A stretch of DNA of 64,000 nucleotides from Bettongia penicillata ogilbyi. Lineage: Eukaryota; Chordata; Mammalia; Diprotodontia; Potoroidae. Below, in pieces: positions 39,901 through 45,175 of this stretch (the stretch's first letter is position 1; each line of letters starts with the position of its first letter). The translations under genes and the position numbers were made by a program. The notes below the pieces were generated by a model. That model saw nothing but the letters and a program-made list of their open reading frames with translations, ran no database searches and was not told the DNA's origin. The stretch lies in the NCBI GenBank assembly GCA_023548195.1, contig JAJHZJ010000532.1:1065725-1129724 (forward strand). The letters are read 5' to 3'.

Positions 39901-42900
39901 CATCTAGATCCTGGCAGCAGTTATCTACCAGCCCCCAGGTCATTCTCTCTGCTTTCTCACAGAGTTAGCACCAGTTTAGCCTGCACATATTCTATTCCCA
40001 CATAATTGTGTGCATGTTGTTTCCCCCATTGGACTATGAGGTCCTTGAGAATAACAACTACCAGTTGCCATTTTTAAAAAATTTCCAGTGCTTGGCACAG
40101 TACTTGGCACACAGCAAGTACTCAATAAATGCTTAGTGACTGACTGATTCTTTCTTCTCATCTCAATCCCAGCCTTTACACTTGAGGCACACATTTGTAG
40201 TGTTCCCTCAAAACACCCTGGTCTGCTAAGTCATCAGTCTCCTTAAATTCCATGACTTTCCTTTTCATTTTATCTCTTCCGCACACAGAAACAGTCATAC
40301 CCTTGATCTCACAACCACTCACATTATTGAGAACTCTGACATTTCACTATCTAACCATTATTTCCTATCCTTCTCTATCTCCATGTGCCTCAATTCCCCC
40401 TCCTCCTAAACCTATTATTCACAGTCACTTTGTGACTGCCTCAGTGCTCTCCCAGGCCATCAATTCTACTCTGAGTTAATTTTCTCCTTTCCCAATCTTG
40501 ACTCTATAGTTAATCAGTTCAACTATATCCTGCTCTAAGCTCTTGAATTCTTTTATCACTTTTCTTACCCATTCACTCTTGCTAAACTCTAAATCTGGGT
40601 TTCCTATACCATCCACTTTCTCTGCTCTGACTATGCTTTGCTGGAGGAAGTCACATAACTTTGTTGACTAGGCCTCTGACAAATGTATGCTCCCTAATCT
40701 CAACTGGACCCTTTTTTCCCTTCTCCCTTGGCAATGATGCCAAATCTCTTCTTTTTCCAAGCCTCCTACATGCACCATTCCTTTACGTCTCCTCCTAAGA
40801 CCTTACCTCATAGTTCACGGAGAAACTGGTCATAAGTCATGAGCTTACTCCTTTCCTCTAGTCAGTACCCACCACCCAAATTCCTTGGTATTTTCCCCAA
40901 TCTCTCCTTTACTTCTTTCTCTGATAAGATGACCCTTCTCTTCATCGATACCAACTCCTCTATTTATATGCCCATTCCGAATCACTACTGTGTCCTCCAG
41001 AAGAGCCCTCTCAACCATCCCCGCTACTCCTGCCTAATCTTTATCGCTTACTGGCTCTTTCTTTACTGTCAACAAGTATGGCCAGATTTCTCCCCTCCTA
41101 AAAAAATCAAATCAAATCAAATCTGCACCTTTCACTTGACTCTAATTTCAACCTATCATACTAGATCTCTCTTTCTTCTCAGAACCAAACTCCTACAGGG
41201 GAAAAGCTGTTTATACTTGTTGCTTCTACTTCTTCTCCTTTACTCTCAACCTATTCCAATCTCACTTTTCACATGAAACTTATCACCAACTTCAGTCACA
41301 TAAACCTTGTCCTGGTCTTTCTCCTTCTTGACCTCTCTACAGTAACTGGATGTCCTCAAGTATCTCAGACTCAACATGACCCATAAAGAACTCATATCCT
41401 TTCCTCCCGAGCCACTGCTCTTCCTTTCCAACTCTGCCAAAAGCAAAGGCCATCCTTAGAGTCACCCAGATGTGCAAATTTGGGGTCATTCTTATCTCTC
41501 CTTCTGCCTTATTACTTACATCGAATAAGTTGTCAAGCCTCACCAATTCTGCCTCCAAAGTATCTCTTACAGATGTCTTTTTCTTTTGACTCATGGCTAC
41601 CACCATCTCTCCTTTTTGATTATTACAACAATTAACTGGCCTCTCTGCTTCTATTTTGTCCCTTCTTCAATCCTCCCTCTGCAAAGAAGTCAAAGTAATA
41701 TTCTTAAACCACAGGGTCTTTGGGTATCATTCCTCTGATGAAGAAATTCCAATATCTCACTTTGCTTTTAGATTAAAATATACACTTCTCTATTTGACAG
41801 TTAAATACCTTTATAATCTGACTCTAATCTTGTAGATGTGTTTCGTGTTATTTTATAGAACGTATGCTATATTATTATCAAGATGATCTACTTTTGTTGC
41901 TTAAACACAATATTTCATTTTGAGCACTCACACCCCTGCCCATGTAGGATCCTTCCTTTCCTCCTCTCCCCCTCTTGGTCTTCTCAGCTCCCTTCAAAGG
42001 GCAGCCTAAGTTCTACTTCCTACATGAGGATATATCTCCTGATCTCACTACATGTGAGTGTTCTCCCATCTTAAACTACTTTACATCTGTTTTCTGTATG
42101 CTCTATATTTACTGATTTAAGCATCTGTTTGTTGCTCCCTCTAGTGCAAGATTTGTCTCTTATTAATTTTTTGTTCTTTTATCCTTGGGACCTTGGAGAT
42201 AATAGATGTTGTCACATAAATAGATGTATTTATTAAATACCACTGCGTTACATTTAAGACAGAATTTAATATGCTACAGGCACTCAATAAATCATAACTA
42301 AGTCAATGATAAATTACTCTTAAATACTTGCCTGTGAATAGGAAAGTAGAGCTAAGAAAGTGATATTCATTTGTATTTATTTCTCAGCTAAAGTAGTAAT
42401 ACGAAGTTTATTATATTTCTTCTGTTCCATGTTGGCCATTAAAAGGTCAATTCATCGACTCATGCCAGCTCTAAGAAATGTTAATACTGTTCTACTGTTT
42501 TAACCTTTGGATAACATTTCTAATGTTTGGAAAACTCATATTTCAGTTTTTAAAACTAAGCTGTAAGTTTTTAAGTCAGTAAAACAAAAAGCTGTATTAT
42601 AAGCAATGAAAAGAAAAGGTAACTACCTATTTTTTCTATTCCTAAATTTCAATACAGTCCAATGGCAATCAGACAGGACAGGTTTTGATAGGACACCTGC
42701 ACTTCATTTACTTACTTCTTAATTACTAAATTACTAAAACTGCATTGAACATATTCTAAAATCAATTTATGTCACTTCACATCTTCTTGAGTCTTGTTGA
42801 TTCTGTAGAAATACCACTTCCCATTCAGTAGGAATACAAGATATTTTACTATTTCCTTGAGCAGCTTTGTCCAAGGTTATCACTAGTCTCCTGGCAGATC

Positions 42901-44804
42901 TGAAGAGCTTTTCCTCAGTCCTTACCTTTGCTGACCACTAGACATCACCAACCGGATATGTACGAACTCCACATGTCCAAAGGAGAAGTCATTATCTTTC
43001 TCCCCCAAATCTCCCAAACTTATCTAATTCTGTCAAAGATACTACTAAATCACTTGGGTTTGTAGCCTGGGAGTCATTCTAGAGTCTTCATTCCCCCTCA
43101 AGCAGCACACCCAATCAGCTGCCAAGCCAATATATCTTGTATGTGCCCACTTCCCTCCCCCCCCGCCCCCCCCCAGCTCAGGATCCTCATTACTCCTCAC
43201 CAGGGCTGCTGCAATAACTTTCTGACTGGTCTACTTGCTTTCAGTCTTTCCTTTACCCTTTACCTTTAACAAAGCTGTCAACCACAGGTCTCACAAGTGA
43301 TAGTTTTGTCTCGTGGACCAAATAAAAACTCCTCTATCTGAGTTTTTAATCAGTGGCCTCCTTCAGACTTTGGATCAGGTGCCAGCTCCTGTAGTTTCCT
43401 ATAGGAAACTAATACTGAACTAACCCTAACCCCACTGAGATGACTACATATGTTTTGTATGATTTTTGTACAGATAGATTCTACCCTCCTCCTTGAGAGC
43501 AGGGCCTATGTTAGTTTTGTCTTTATACTCCCAGTGCCTAGGATAGTGTCTGGCAATAACAGTTGTTTAATAAATGCTTGCTGACTAATGCAGTATATAT
43601 TACCAAGAATGACTTCCTCCACTGAAAGATTCAGCCAAGCAGCTTAAAAGACTTCAGAATCAAAGACTGCAAGTTAACAGGCTAAGAATACTATTGGTCT
43701 GAAGCCCAGGGCAAATACTGTACAGAAGAGGCATAAGAAGACAAACTTAAATTCCTCACTATATGCGGCCAGTCAAGAAGCATTTATTAAATGCCAACTG
43801 CAGGCCAGGTGCCATGCTAAGGTGTCAGGGATAAAAATAAATGCAGAAGAGACTCTCTTCCCTCAAGGAGCTCCCAGGTGACCATCCCATGGAGGACTGC
43901 AGAGTCCAATCAAGAATGTTCCGAGACACTAGATCATCGTTTTTACCGTACAACTATCATACTCATTTGTATTTTGTCTCTTTCTTCTTCCACCTATGTC
44001 TCACTGAATATGATCACTCTAGCTGAAGACTTAAAAATGAAGAAAACAAGGGTTATTTCAGGTATATGTCACCCCCAAAAGACACCAAGGTTCTAAATTT
44101 TATTTCCTAAAAATAACTGAATTTCAAAATTCTTTTAATGAGAAGTGTTGTACTGTTTAAATGAGATGGAAAATATGGGTAGAATGGAAGCTTGATGCCC
44201 ATGATGGCAGCTTCTCTAACCTCCTTCACAGAATGAAGAAATGAGGGGAGATGAAGGGCAGGTGGAGGGATTGGAACTTGACTGGGAAAGGCAAACAAAG
44301 GAAACTACTGGACTGGTTTTTGAGAGGTATTCAGGTCCACTGCCATCATTCCTCATATCTCATTATCCACAGATTAATGAAAACTGAATGGTTTCTGAGA
44401 TGCATGATTTATCTTTAAGAGTAGAGAAAAATCTGAGGAATACAAATGCAGATGAAATGTAGAATTAATGATAATCAAGTCTACTAATAGCCACAGTTTT
44501 AAGAAGAAGATATCCTTTAAGTTATTAAACATTTATAAGACTGTAAAATTTTAATTTGTAATTATTATTTACCTATTGGACTAAACACATGCATCCGCAT
44601 GCCCGAAGGCAGTTTTTTATCAGAGAGATGGATGTTCTCAATCTTCTGATCAGTGGTATTCTTTAACGTCACTTGCACTGAGACCATTTGATCACCAAAA
44701 ATGCAAGGTTGTCTTGGAAAGTGATAACTGGCAGCTAATCCTTTGCCACTCATTCGATGAAGCAGCTCATGGGTCTTCATCGGTACAAACACTGGAGTAC
44801 TAAC
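791..44804 (-). CDS. AP3B1: AP3B1, 3' part (last five coding exons; AP-3 complex subunit beta-1, C-terminal ~235 residues)
   Basis: Joined coding segments are complement(44573..44804, 29347..29431, 18596..18693, 12957..13095, 791..944). The product is the C-terminus of the large beta-1 subunit of AP-3, the cytosolic heterotetrameric adaptor that sorts cargo from endosomes to lysosomes and lysosome-related organelles. In humans its loss causes Hermansky-Pudlak syndrome type 2 (established knowledge). Recognition is by protein similarity from memory to mammalian AP3B1: blocks such as [64 protein letters not shown] and [12 protein letters not shown]. This is the appendage (ear) half of the protein; the trunk and the acidic/serine-rich hinge lie upstream of the window. 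All four junctions keep frame (phases 1, 2, 1, 2) and every intron begins GT and ends AG on the minus strand. No stop or frameshift interrupts the exons, so the gene looks functional. The paralogue AP3B2 is less likely because its C-terminus diverges here. Confidence 0.97.
945..4424 (-). other. AP3B1 last intron, 3' third: no recognisable repeat
   Basis: This is AT-rich intron with no family I can name. It carries a T9-G12 homopolymer junction at 1916-1936. Short open frames here, for example 1731-2120 on the minus strand, have no protein-like composition or recognisable motif. Confidence 0.6.
1916..1936. repeat. Homopolymer junction T9-G12
   Basis: Nine T are followed directly by twelve G, so the minus strand reads C12-A9. 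Such runs are unstable and error-prone to sequence. Confidence 0.9.
4425..4575 (-). repeat. CORE-SINE/MIR3-like fragment
   Basis: On the plus strand the degraded reverse complement can be read: gaaccttggagatcatt, cagatgaaaaaaactgaggtc, then cttgtccaagatcatgcaag. These match the mammalian repeat pattern of 'dissect, cagatgaggaaactgag, cttgcccaaggtcaca'. The family assignment (MIR3 or L3-tailed) is uncertain. Confidence 0.6.
4576..9254 (-). other. Intron stretch without clear repeats
   Basis: AT-rich sequence with no gene-like ORF. It contains a short (AT)n tract at 4921-4950 and a G-run cluster at 5925-5946 (listed separately). I recognise no transposable element here. Confidence 0.5.
5925..5946 (+). 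other. G-quadruplex-type motif
   Basis: Four runs of four to five G are separated by one to two bases, immediately followed by a C-rich segment (agccccaccc), so a hairpin could compete with quadruplex folding. The G-rich strand is the template strand of AP3B1. Confidence 0.75.
9255..9400 (-). repeat. CORE-SINE copy
   Basis: Read as reverse complement: catccagggtcacacaacc, then ctgactctgttcatcacacc and actgcctctca. This is the tRNA-like head and core of an old therian SINE (Ther-1/Ther-2 type). The left part (cccaatgaggaaactccctg) is its tail region. Confidence 0.65.
9560..9785 (+). repeat. MIR/CORE-SINE copy
   Basis: Sense features in order: a degraded B-box-like gagattccaatcc, gggcaggtcacttacgt, ccctcatctgtcaaatgaag, and taaaagtgctacagaa at the 3' side. 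This is the standard MIR order. Confidence 0.7.
9868..9975 (+). repeat. SINE head fragment
   Basis: The A-box-like stretch ggtagatagtgcactggcct is followed by cagggagacac and a truncated B-box and core. This is a marsupial tRNA-type SINE head, 3' truncated. Confidence 0.5.
10765..10925 (+). repeat. MIR fragment
   Basis: cccttaacctcccctagttt, then cctcatatgtaacagagag, correspond to the MIR core 'cttaacctctctgagcctcagtttcctcatctgtaaaatg' with divergence. Confidence 0.55.
11325..11470 (-). repeat. MIR fragment
   Basis: The plus strand shows cattttacaattctgtaaag, then aggaaattgaggcctagag and gttgcccaatatcacc: a MIR core in antisense. Confidence 0.65.
11485..11695 (-). repeat. MIR3/L3-tailed SINE with an internal 36-bp tandem duplication
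   Basis: The plus strand reads ggagctggaaagaacctctg, ttttacagatgaggga, cttgcccatgg, cacaggga, gagctcttttcattaaacc, cactgcctc, which is an old SINE in antisense. A 36-bp part occurs twice head to tail, at 11568-11603 and 11604-11639, differing at a few positions. Confidence 0.75.
12190..12385 (+). repeat. MIR copy
   Basis: gggcagattccttaaccttt, ctgagcctcggctccctc and cctgtaaaatgggacacacc are clear MIR core landmarks in sense orientation, followed by a degraded tail ending near aaaaatgctttta. Confidence 0.75.
12388..12432 (-). repeat. Short marsupial SINE tail fragment
   Basis: gttcagtagttttcgttgtg, then tccaactttgcatgac, resembles the tail seen on the SINEs at 37921-38145 and 52331-52600 (gtcgtgtccgactcttcgtg type). 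Only about 45 bp are left. Confidence 0.45.
12598..12775 (-). repeat. CR1/L3 LINE 3' fragment
   Basis: The plus strand begins agaatcacagaaaatcagag and continues ggagctcagaggttatctag, gtcatccagtttttgcttgg, agacctctagtaagg. This is the antisense of the CR1/L3 3' UTR, whose sense end is the ATTCTATGATTCTATG-like repeat. Confidence 0.7.
12957..13095 (-). CDS. AP3B1: AP3B1 coding exon D
   Basis: The exon is 139 bp. GA completes Gly; 45 codons encode [17 protein letters not shown] through [10 protein letters not shown] starts the Arg codon finished by the last exon. The acceptor is ATTACAG|GA and the donor ATAG|GTAAT. This is the most variable of the five exons relative to human ([16 protein letters not shown] here against a similar but different human stretch), as expected for a surface segment. 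KVVNVAN and SGQDNIHR are conserved. Confidence 0.96.
14281..14640. promoter_or_regulatory. CpG cluster in unique intron DNA, candidate regulatory element
   Basis: I count about 13 CpG in 360 bp (for example cacgagcagtcggacgctgc and agcgcagcggctgcc), while the neighbouring kilobases have almost none. The block lacks repeats and contains a homeodomain-type taattaaa at about 14550. There is no transcript evidence, so the regulatory label is an inference from composition only. Confidence 0.3.
15629..15700. repeat. Alternating TA/TG simple repeat
   Basis: An imperfect alternating purine-pyrimidine tract (tatatgta, atacatatgcatatatatgc) ends in ctatagatagatag. Confidence 0.7.
17690..17865 (-). repeat. 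CORE-SINE (Ther-2-like) copy
   Basis: Antisense landmarks: gaggagacttccctgatcaa, gaggtcaagagtcttgtgca, gtatgtgtcagagg, gagtccactctgtcacac. This is the same family as 9255-9400 and 19400-19605. Confidence 0.65.
18596..18693 (-). CDS. AP3B1: AP3B1 coding exon C
   Basis: The exon is 98 bp. Its first base T completes the split Cys codon. The next 32 codons encode [20 protein letters not shown] through [11 protein letters not shown], and the last base G starts a Gly codon. The acceptor is CCCTTAG|T and the donor CAAG|GTGAG. The [14 protein letters not shown] core is as in human AP3B1; the FRREQ ending is a conservative change from FKKEQ. Confidence 0.96.
19400..19605 (-). repeat. CORE-SINE (Ther-2-like) copy
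   Basis: The plus strand shows cgaggaaattccctttgtc, ataacttgcccagggtcaca, ccaaggccaggtctctatcc, acgctgccta. The reverse complement starts with a tRNA-like head (A box from the tctctatcc region, B box from the tgggacacgaa region). Confidence 0.75.
19655..19862 (-). repeat. MIR copy
   Basis: Antisense landmarks: ctcacaataaccctgtgag, cccatttaaagacaaggg, ggattcaaatctagattatc, ctgactctaagtcaagtg. It lies next to another SINE in the same orientation. Confidence 0.7.
20500..20630 (+). repeat. L2 3' end
   Basis: cattagaaggtgagttcccc, then catagtgcctggtatgcagt, agctgcttaatagctgtttg and ctgattga form the diagnostic L2 3' terminus (clip, gcctggcacatagtagg, cttaataaatg, ttgattga). The 270 bp to the left may be a further part of the same copy. 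Confidence 0.75.
20635..20800 (-). repeat. CR1/L3 fragment
   Basis: ctccaaatacttgaagctat, then ccaggataaacatccccag and ttccaactga match the CR1/L3 3' UTR in antisense. Confidence 0.65.
20801..21616 (-). other. Intron stretch, nothing recognised
   Basis: No repeat or gene can be named. The left part may be further CR1/L3 3' UTR too diverged to assign. Confidence 0.4.
21617..21872 (+). repeat. Marsupial tRNA-headed MIR-type SINE (Ther-1-like)
   Basis: A nearly complete sense copy. Head: ccaagtggtgcaatgcacag. B box: ggagttcaaatccagc. Core: ctctgggcaagtctgcttgc, cctcagtttcctcatatgta. Tail: gcctggtacatagtaaatat, ending in ttgttattatt. Confidence 0.85.
21873..22739 (-). other. Intron stretch without clear repeats
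   Basis: Unique-looking sequence. The 22420-22735 part is C/T-rich and may be old L2, but I cannot align it with confidence. Confidence 0.4.
22740..22930 (+). repeat. L2 3' end
   Basis: ctctgaaattactttgtatt, cgtacatattttgtatatac, gtcacataacaggcacttaa and taaatgtttgcagatttg are in the order of the L2 3' UTR in sense. Confidence 0.8.
23000..23255 (-). repeat. Marsupial L1 fragment (ORF2 C-terminal region), antisense
   Basis: catatagatcttcccatgct, tctctgaattcctcatattt, agtacaataatattcatata and caaatgacatcaatatccta are the reverse complement of the L1 region that is present in sense at about 62940-63070. Confidence 0.75.
23260..24195 (+). repeat. L2 LINE copy, interrupted by an antisense L2 3' end (23616-23840)
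   Basis: Two L2 sense blocks, 23260-23615 (ctcggcatcattctcaactc, tcctacatgcaatctgcgac, gtgctcaataaactctggg) and 23841-24195 (caaagcccttaataacttgg, ctcttcacgtactctgtgat, aatcccacctttggcaagaag), are consecutive in the L2 consensus. They are split by about 225 bp that begins aataaatggttattaaaagc and reads ctatgtgccaggcactgtgg, which is an L2 3' end in the opposite orientation. The parent still shows the RT-domain to 3' UTR portion but no long frame. Confidence 0.8.
24720..25330 (+). pseudogene. Decayed RTE-type LINE reverse transcriptase, C-terminal part
   Basis: Conceptual pieces in shifting frames resemble the thumb and C-terminal part of RTE/BovB-like reverse transcriptases: [13 protein letters not shown] (the L-P-V-L-L-Y-G-C-E motif), then [10 protein letters not shown] (the W-A-G-H-V-x-R motif). 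There are many stops, so it is long dead. It lies directly beside the LINE at 25500-27085 but in opposite orientation to that element's 3' part, and the residues differ, so I treat it as a separate insertion. The exact family is not established. Confidence 0.5.
25418..25441. repeat. (GT)n microsatellite
   Basis: gtgtgtgcgtgtgtgtgtgt, then gggg. Confidence 0.9.
25500..26618 (-). pseudogene. RTE-like LINE, 3' part: RT palm to C-terminal zinc-finger-like motif and tail
   Basis: Read on the minus strand from 26618 to 25500. [17 protein letters not shown] comes first, then after a frameshift the catalytic FADD box ([20 protein letters not shown], 26400-26529). Next come [79 protein letters not shown] and finally [14 protein letters not shown]. 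The order is that of a common vertebrate non-LTR family. The C-terminal C2H2-like finger has lost its first Cys (YPTCGRAF). Stops and frameshifts make it non-functional. The 3' tail (tccttcgtcttccaagagg, accaaaatgacatcacc on the plus strand, 25525-25565) resembles the tail of the local tRNA-RTE SINEs, which supports an RTE assignment. Confidence 0.8.
26619..27085 (+). pseudogene. Same LINE, inverted 5' part: RT fingers/palm
   Basis: On the plus strand, with one early stop, it reads [26 protein letters not shown], then [70 protein letters not shown]. This is the reverse transcriptase segment that precedes the FADD box in the same family, but in the opposite orientation to 25500-26618. The head-to-head arrangement is explained in the findings (twin priming). 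Confidence 0.8.
27086..30234 (-). other. Repeat-poor intron block containing AP3B1 exon B
   Basis: Outside the exon (29347-29431) I see no transposon and no other gene. The sequence is AT-rich and unique-looking. Confidence 0.5.
29347..29431 (-). CDS. AP3B1: AP3B1 coding exon B
   Basis: The exon is 85 bp. It begins with AG, completing GAG (Glu) with the last G of the preceding exon. It then encodes 27 residues ([20 protein letters not shown] and on to SFQL) and ends in TG, which becomes Cys with the next exon. The acceptor is CCTAG|AG and the donor is G|GTAAGT. Human AP3B1 has the near-identical block [16 protein letters not shown]. The flanking introns are 15.1 kb upstream and 10.7 kb downstream. 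Confidence 0.96.
30235..30960 (-). repeat. CR1/L3 LINE 3' UTR, long copy
   Basis: The plus strand begins atcatagaaaccaacagctg and proceeds gtctcttcaggacattcttc, aaatgtggtacccagaacag, ttgatctgggcagatttatg and ctgaatttcatcttattt. This is the antisense of the CR1/L3 3' UTR over about 700 bp, the longest copy here besides 49990-50640. Confidence 0.8.
30961..32157 (-). other. Intron stretch, nothing recognised
   Basis: AT-rich unique sequence with short chance open frames only. Confidence 0.45.
32158..32398 (-). repeat. MIR (Ther-1) SINE, nearly complete
   Basis: Antisense landmarks over the whole length: gcaaagtgctttacaaatac, ccccattttatacctgacga, gtgacttgtcccaaagttac, gtttgaactcaggtctttgt, cactctatctacagtacc. 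Confidence 0.85.
32399..33532 (-). other. Intron stretch left of the HAL1 insertion
   Basis: No repeat is identified with confidence. The last 250 bp (33290-33532) are T-rich and continue beyond the HAL1 insertion at 36428, so they are pre-insertion sequence. Confidence 0.45.
33533..33548. repeat. Target-site duplication, left copy (16 bp)
   Basis: ctttgacttcatttct is identical to 36412-36427 and lies directly beside the poly(T) (element poly(A)) end. Confidence 0.9.
33562..33567 (-). terminator. HAL1 polyadenylation signal, in sense with AP3B1
   Basis: AATAAA (within AATAAATAAA) stands immediately before the poly(A) tract of the element, on the same strand as AP3B1 transcription. Confidence 0.6.
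34369..34436. repeat. (TG)n-rich microsatellite inside the HAL1 3' UTR
   Basis: Imperfect alternating TG/CA with CG steps (gcatgcacgcgtgtacgtgt). It is flanked by element sequence on both sides. Confidence 0.85.
34571..35422 (-). CDS. HAL1/L1 ORF1 protein, main part (coiled coil, RRM, C-terminal domain)
   Basis: An open frame of 283 codons. Residues about 1-95 form a coiled coil with heptad spacing of Leu/Ile/Met ([20 protein letters not shown]). An RRM follows, opening with [11 protein letters not shown] at about residue 115 and containing [11 protein letters not shown] and RNIVAKFQ. The C-terminal domain has the L1 hallmark RITYPAKLS (human RISYPAKLS), then [10 protein letters not shown] and [10 protein letters not shown]1 ORF1p is a trimeric RNA-binding chaperone that coats element RNA in cytoplasmic particles. 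The true N-terminus is in the adjoining frame (35406-35669), so the first Met here is not the native start. The overlap implies a frameshift at about 35406-35422. Confidence 0.85.
   Translation of the reverse strand: MQEKHEKRVNTLLKETQKNAEENNTLKNRLTQLAKEVQKANEEKNAFKNRISQMEKEVQKLSEDNSSLKMRMEQMESNDFLRNQEITKQNQKNEKMEENVKYFIGKTTDLDNRFRKDNLKIMGLPESHDQKKNLDIIFHEIIKENCPEILQPEGKISIERIHQSPPERDPKRETPRNIVAKFQNSQVKERILQAARKKQFQYCGNKIRITQDLAASTLRDGRAWNRIFQKSKELGLKPRITYPAKLSIILQGKIWSFNETEDFQAFLMKRPELKRKFDFQTQE
35406..35669 (-). CDS. HAL1/L1 ORF1 protein, N-terminal part (separate frame)
   Basis: 87 codons from an ATG at 35669 just after the 5' UTR. It begins [19 protein letters not shown], is basic then acidic (SDDEEI), and enters a helical stretch ([20 protein letters not shown]) that continues as the coiled coil in the next frame. 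The frame stops at 35406, overlapping the main ORF by 17 bp. The most economical reading is one ancestral ORF of about 370 codons split by a small indel. An N-terminal TIESFF resembles a PCNA-interacting (PIP) box without its usual Gln. Confidence 0.8.
   Translation of the reverse strand: MPRKGKKNKTIESFFEQVQMFPPSNSDDEEIILPSGKDVEVGASVSQTSQVDVRWAQALEDLKKDFEKQVRQVEEKLGREMRDARKA
35670..36411 (-). promoter_or_regulatory. HAL1 5' UTR / internal promoter region
   Basis: 742 bp, GC- and CpG-rich against an AT-rich intron. It contains a 72-bp unit present twice (35812-35883 and 35884-35940, the second incomplete) and a (CTGCCT)n tract at 35981-36020. L1 5' UTRs drive transcription from position +1 of the element (established for primate and rodent L1). 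Activity here is inferred. Confidence 0.6.
36391..36397 (-). promoter_or_regulatory. YY1-type site at the HAL1 5' end
   Basis: AAGATGG on the minus strand within GGAGCCAAGATGGTGG, starting about 14 bp from the element's first base. This matches the position and core of the YY1 site that sets the start site in human L1. Confidence 0.65.
36412..36427. repeat. Target-site duplication, right copy (16 bp)
   Basis: ctttgacttcatttct, identical to 33533-33548, adjoins the first base of the element's 5' end (after the C run ccccccca). Confidence 0.9.
36600..36720 (-). repeat. MIR3-like fragment
   Basis: tcaatgaagcccagagaggg, then tgacttgctcaaggtcaagt, is a SINE core in antisense. Confidence 0.5.
36838..36945 (-). 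repeat. MIR fragment
   Basis: tccaagtgcagaaactaagg, then ctcagacaggttaagtcact and tgctcacatcacatgtag, is the antisense MIR core. Confidence 0.65.
36946..37920 (-). other. Intron stretch, nothing recognised
   Basis: Unique-looking sequence with no gene or nameable repeat. Confidence 0.45.
37921..38145 (+). repeat. Marsupial tRNA-headed SINE with a long lysine-tRNA-like tail unit
   Basis: Head: ggtagctaagtggctcagcg. B box: cagttcaaatctggcc. Core: ttgggcaagtcacttaaccc, cctcagtttcctcatctgta. Then the distinct tail gaaatggcaagaaaactcca, gaagagtaggacacaactga. The same tail occurs in antisense at 52331-52600. The family name is not fixed here. Confidence 0.8.
38180..39080 (+). repeat. L2 LINE copy (RT C-terminal region to 3' UTR)
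   Basis: Sense L2 blocks in order: gtcaaaggcaccaccattct, tctccctgcctcaaagtcct, ctccaaacagatgccaaagt, cctccagtggttctccattg, gtagctcaaacaccatgaaa, accaactgctagtgccttga. Confidence 0.8.
39186..39345 (+). repeat. tRNA-RTE SINE tail fragment
   Basis: tggtcactggatccagatgg, aggctggtgaccttgcacag, ccctccctcactcaaatcaa, tgatgtcatggtcccctttg: about 160 bp of the tail of the SINE at 61085-61395, on the opposite strand to it. Confidence 0.8.
39491..39537. repeat. Alternating CG/TG tract
   Basis: About 47 bp of strict purine-pyrimidine alternation including (CG)5 followed by (TG)n. It has Z-DNA potential and is hypermutable. Confidence 0.85.
39538..39625 (-). repeat. tRNA-RTE SINE tail fragment
   Basis: tggtcctttgctgctgaaga, tcatgccatcagagaagtaa, tgacatgacttgcacttgac: the same tail as 61085-61395 in the same orientation, facing the copy at 39186-39345. 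Confidence 0.75.
39823..39846. repeat. (TG)n microsatellite
   Basis: Uninterrupted gt repeats ending in gcatgtgt. Confidence 0.9.
39965..40150 (+). repeat. L2 3' end
   Basis: attggactatgaggtccttg, gtgcttggcacagtacttgg, aagtactcaataaatgctta, gtgactgactga: a sense L2 3' terminus. Confidence 0.85.
40225..42240 (+). repeat. L2 LINE, long copy (endonuclease end, RT, 3' UTR)
   Basis: About 2 kb in sense. Decayed coding traces: [20 protein letters not shown] (the endonuclease-type S-D-H-x-x-L-S-F motif region, at about 40295), YQPILSYS-like RT entry at 41125-41180, then atctcagactcaacatgacc, tcacccagatgtgcaaattt, caagcctcaccaattctgcc and a 3' UTR to ttattaaatac at 42240. An (ATCAA)4 expansion sits at 41105-41122. 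Open frames such as 40839-41276 are remnants of the L2 protein and are not genes. This is the longest L2 in the window. Confidence 0.7.
42241..42909 (-). other. Intron stretch, nothing recognised
   Basis: AT-rich unique-looking sequence between two L2 copies. Confidence 0.4.
42910..43590 (+). repeat. L2 LINE copy with poly(C) tract
   Basis: ctccacatgtccaaaggaga, gtagcctgggagtcattcta, gctgctgcaataactttctg, cctccttgagagcagggcct, agtgcctaggatagtgtctg, gtttaataaatgcttgctga are in L2 order in sense. A C8-G-C10 run at about 43157-43175 looks like slippage. Confidence 0.8.
43765..43900 (-). repeat. L2 3' end, antisense
   Basis: aagaagcatttattaaatgc, aggccaggtgccatgctaag, cttccctcaaggagctccca: the reverse complement of the L2 3' terminus. 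Confidence 0.8.
43901..44572 (-). other. Intron flank of AP3B1 exon A
   Basis: No repeat is recognised. It runs directly into the donor site of exon A. Confidence 0.45.
44573..44804 (-). CDS. AP3B1: AP3B1 coding exon A (first in window, probably human exon 23 of 27)
   Basis: The exon is 232 bp: 77 whole codons starting in phase 0 with VSTPVFVPM and ending with the first base of a split Glu codon after VFSPI. The acceptor at 44805-44806 (AG) follows a pyrimidine-rich tract. The donor at 44571-44572 reads G|GTAAAT. It encodes the start of the C-terminal appendage region, including [25 protein letters not shown] and [12 protein letters not shown], all close to human AP3B1. The exon number is inferred from the family's usual exon count, not seen here. 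The upstream partner exon, expected to encode the serine-rich linker before VSTP, was not recognised between 44805 and 64000. Confidence 0.96.
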
Positions 44805-45054
44805 CTGTCAAAGAGAAAGAGATTCTAAAATTAATGAGTAATAGGATAAATAGTTTTCAAGGTACATAGAATAAAATGGTTGGTTAAAGGATATTTGTTT
44901 CTATAAACATGTCATTGACTGTTACATGTCACAGCAATCAAAACCAGTAGAAAAAGGTTTACAAAAAAATCAGTTGAGAAATCGCAAAATTAAAAAGCAA
45001 AGAAGTATAAAAAGAATACCTTCAAAGTTGCTATTAAAAACTCTTTGCACTATA

Positions 45055-45175
45055 ATCGCTAAGAGCAGCTGACATTTATATAGTGCTGTAAGGTTTACAA
45101 AGTGCTTGATATTTATTATCTCATTTGAGACTCACAACAATAGGCAAAAATAATTTATCTACATCTATTATTCTG
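45055..45175 (-). repeat. MIR tail fragment
   Basis: gacatttatatagtgctgta, aggtttacaaagtgcttgat, ttatctcatttgagactcac: the MIR 3' part in antisense. Confidence 0.7.

Noticed and set aside
40839..41276. 145-codon plus-strand open frame
   Set aside because: It lies inside a long sense L2 copy and is a degraded piece of the L2 protein with many frame changes around it.
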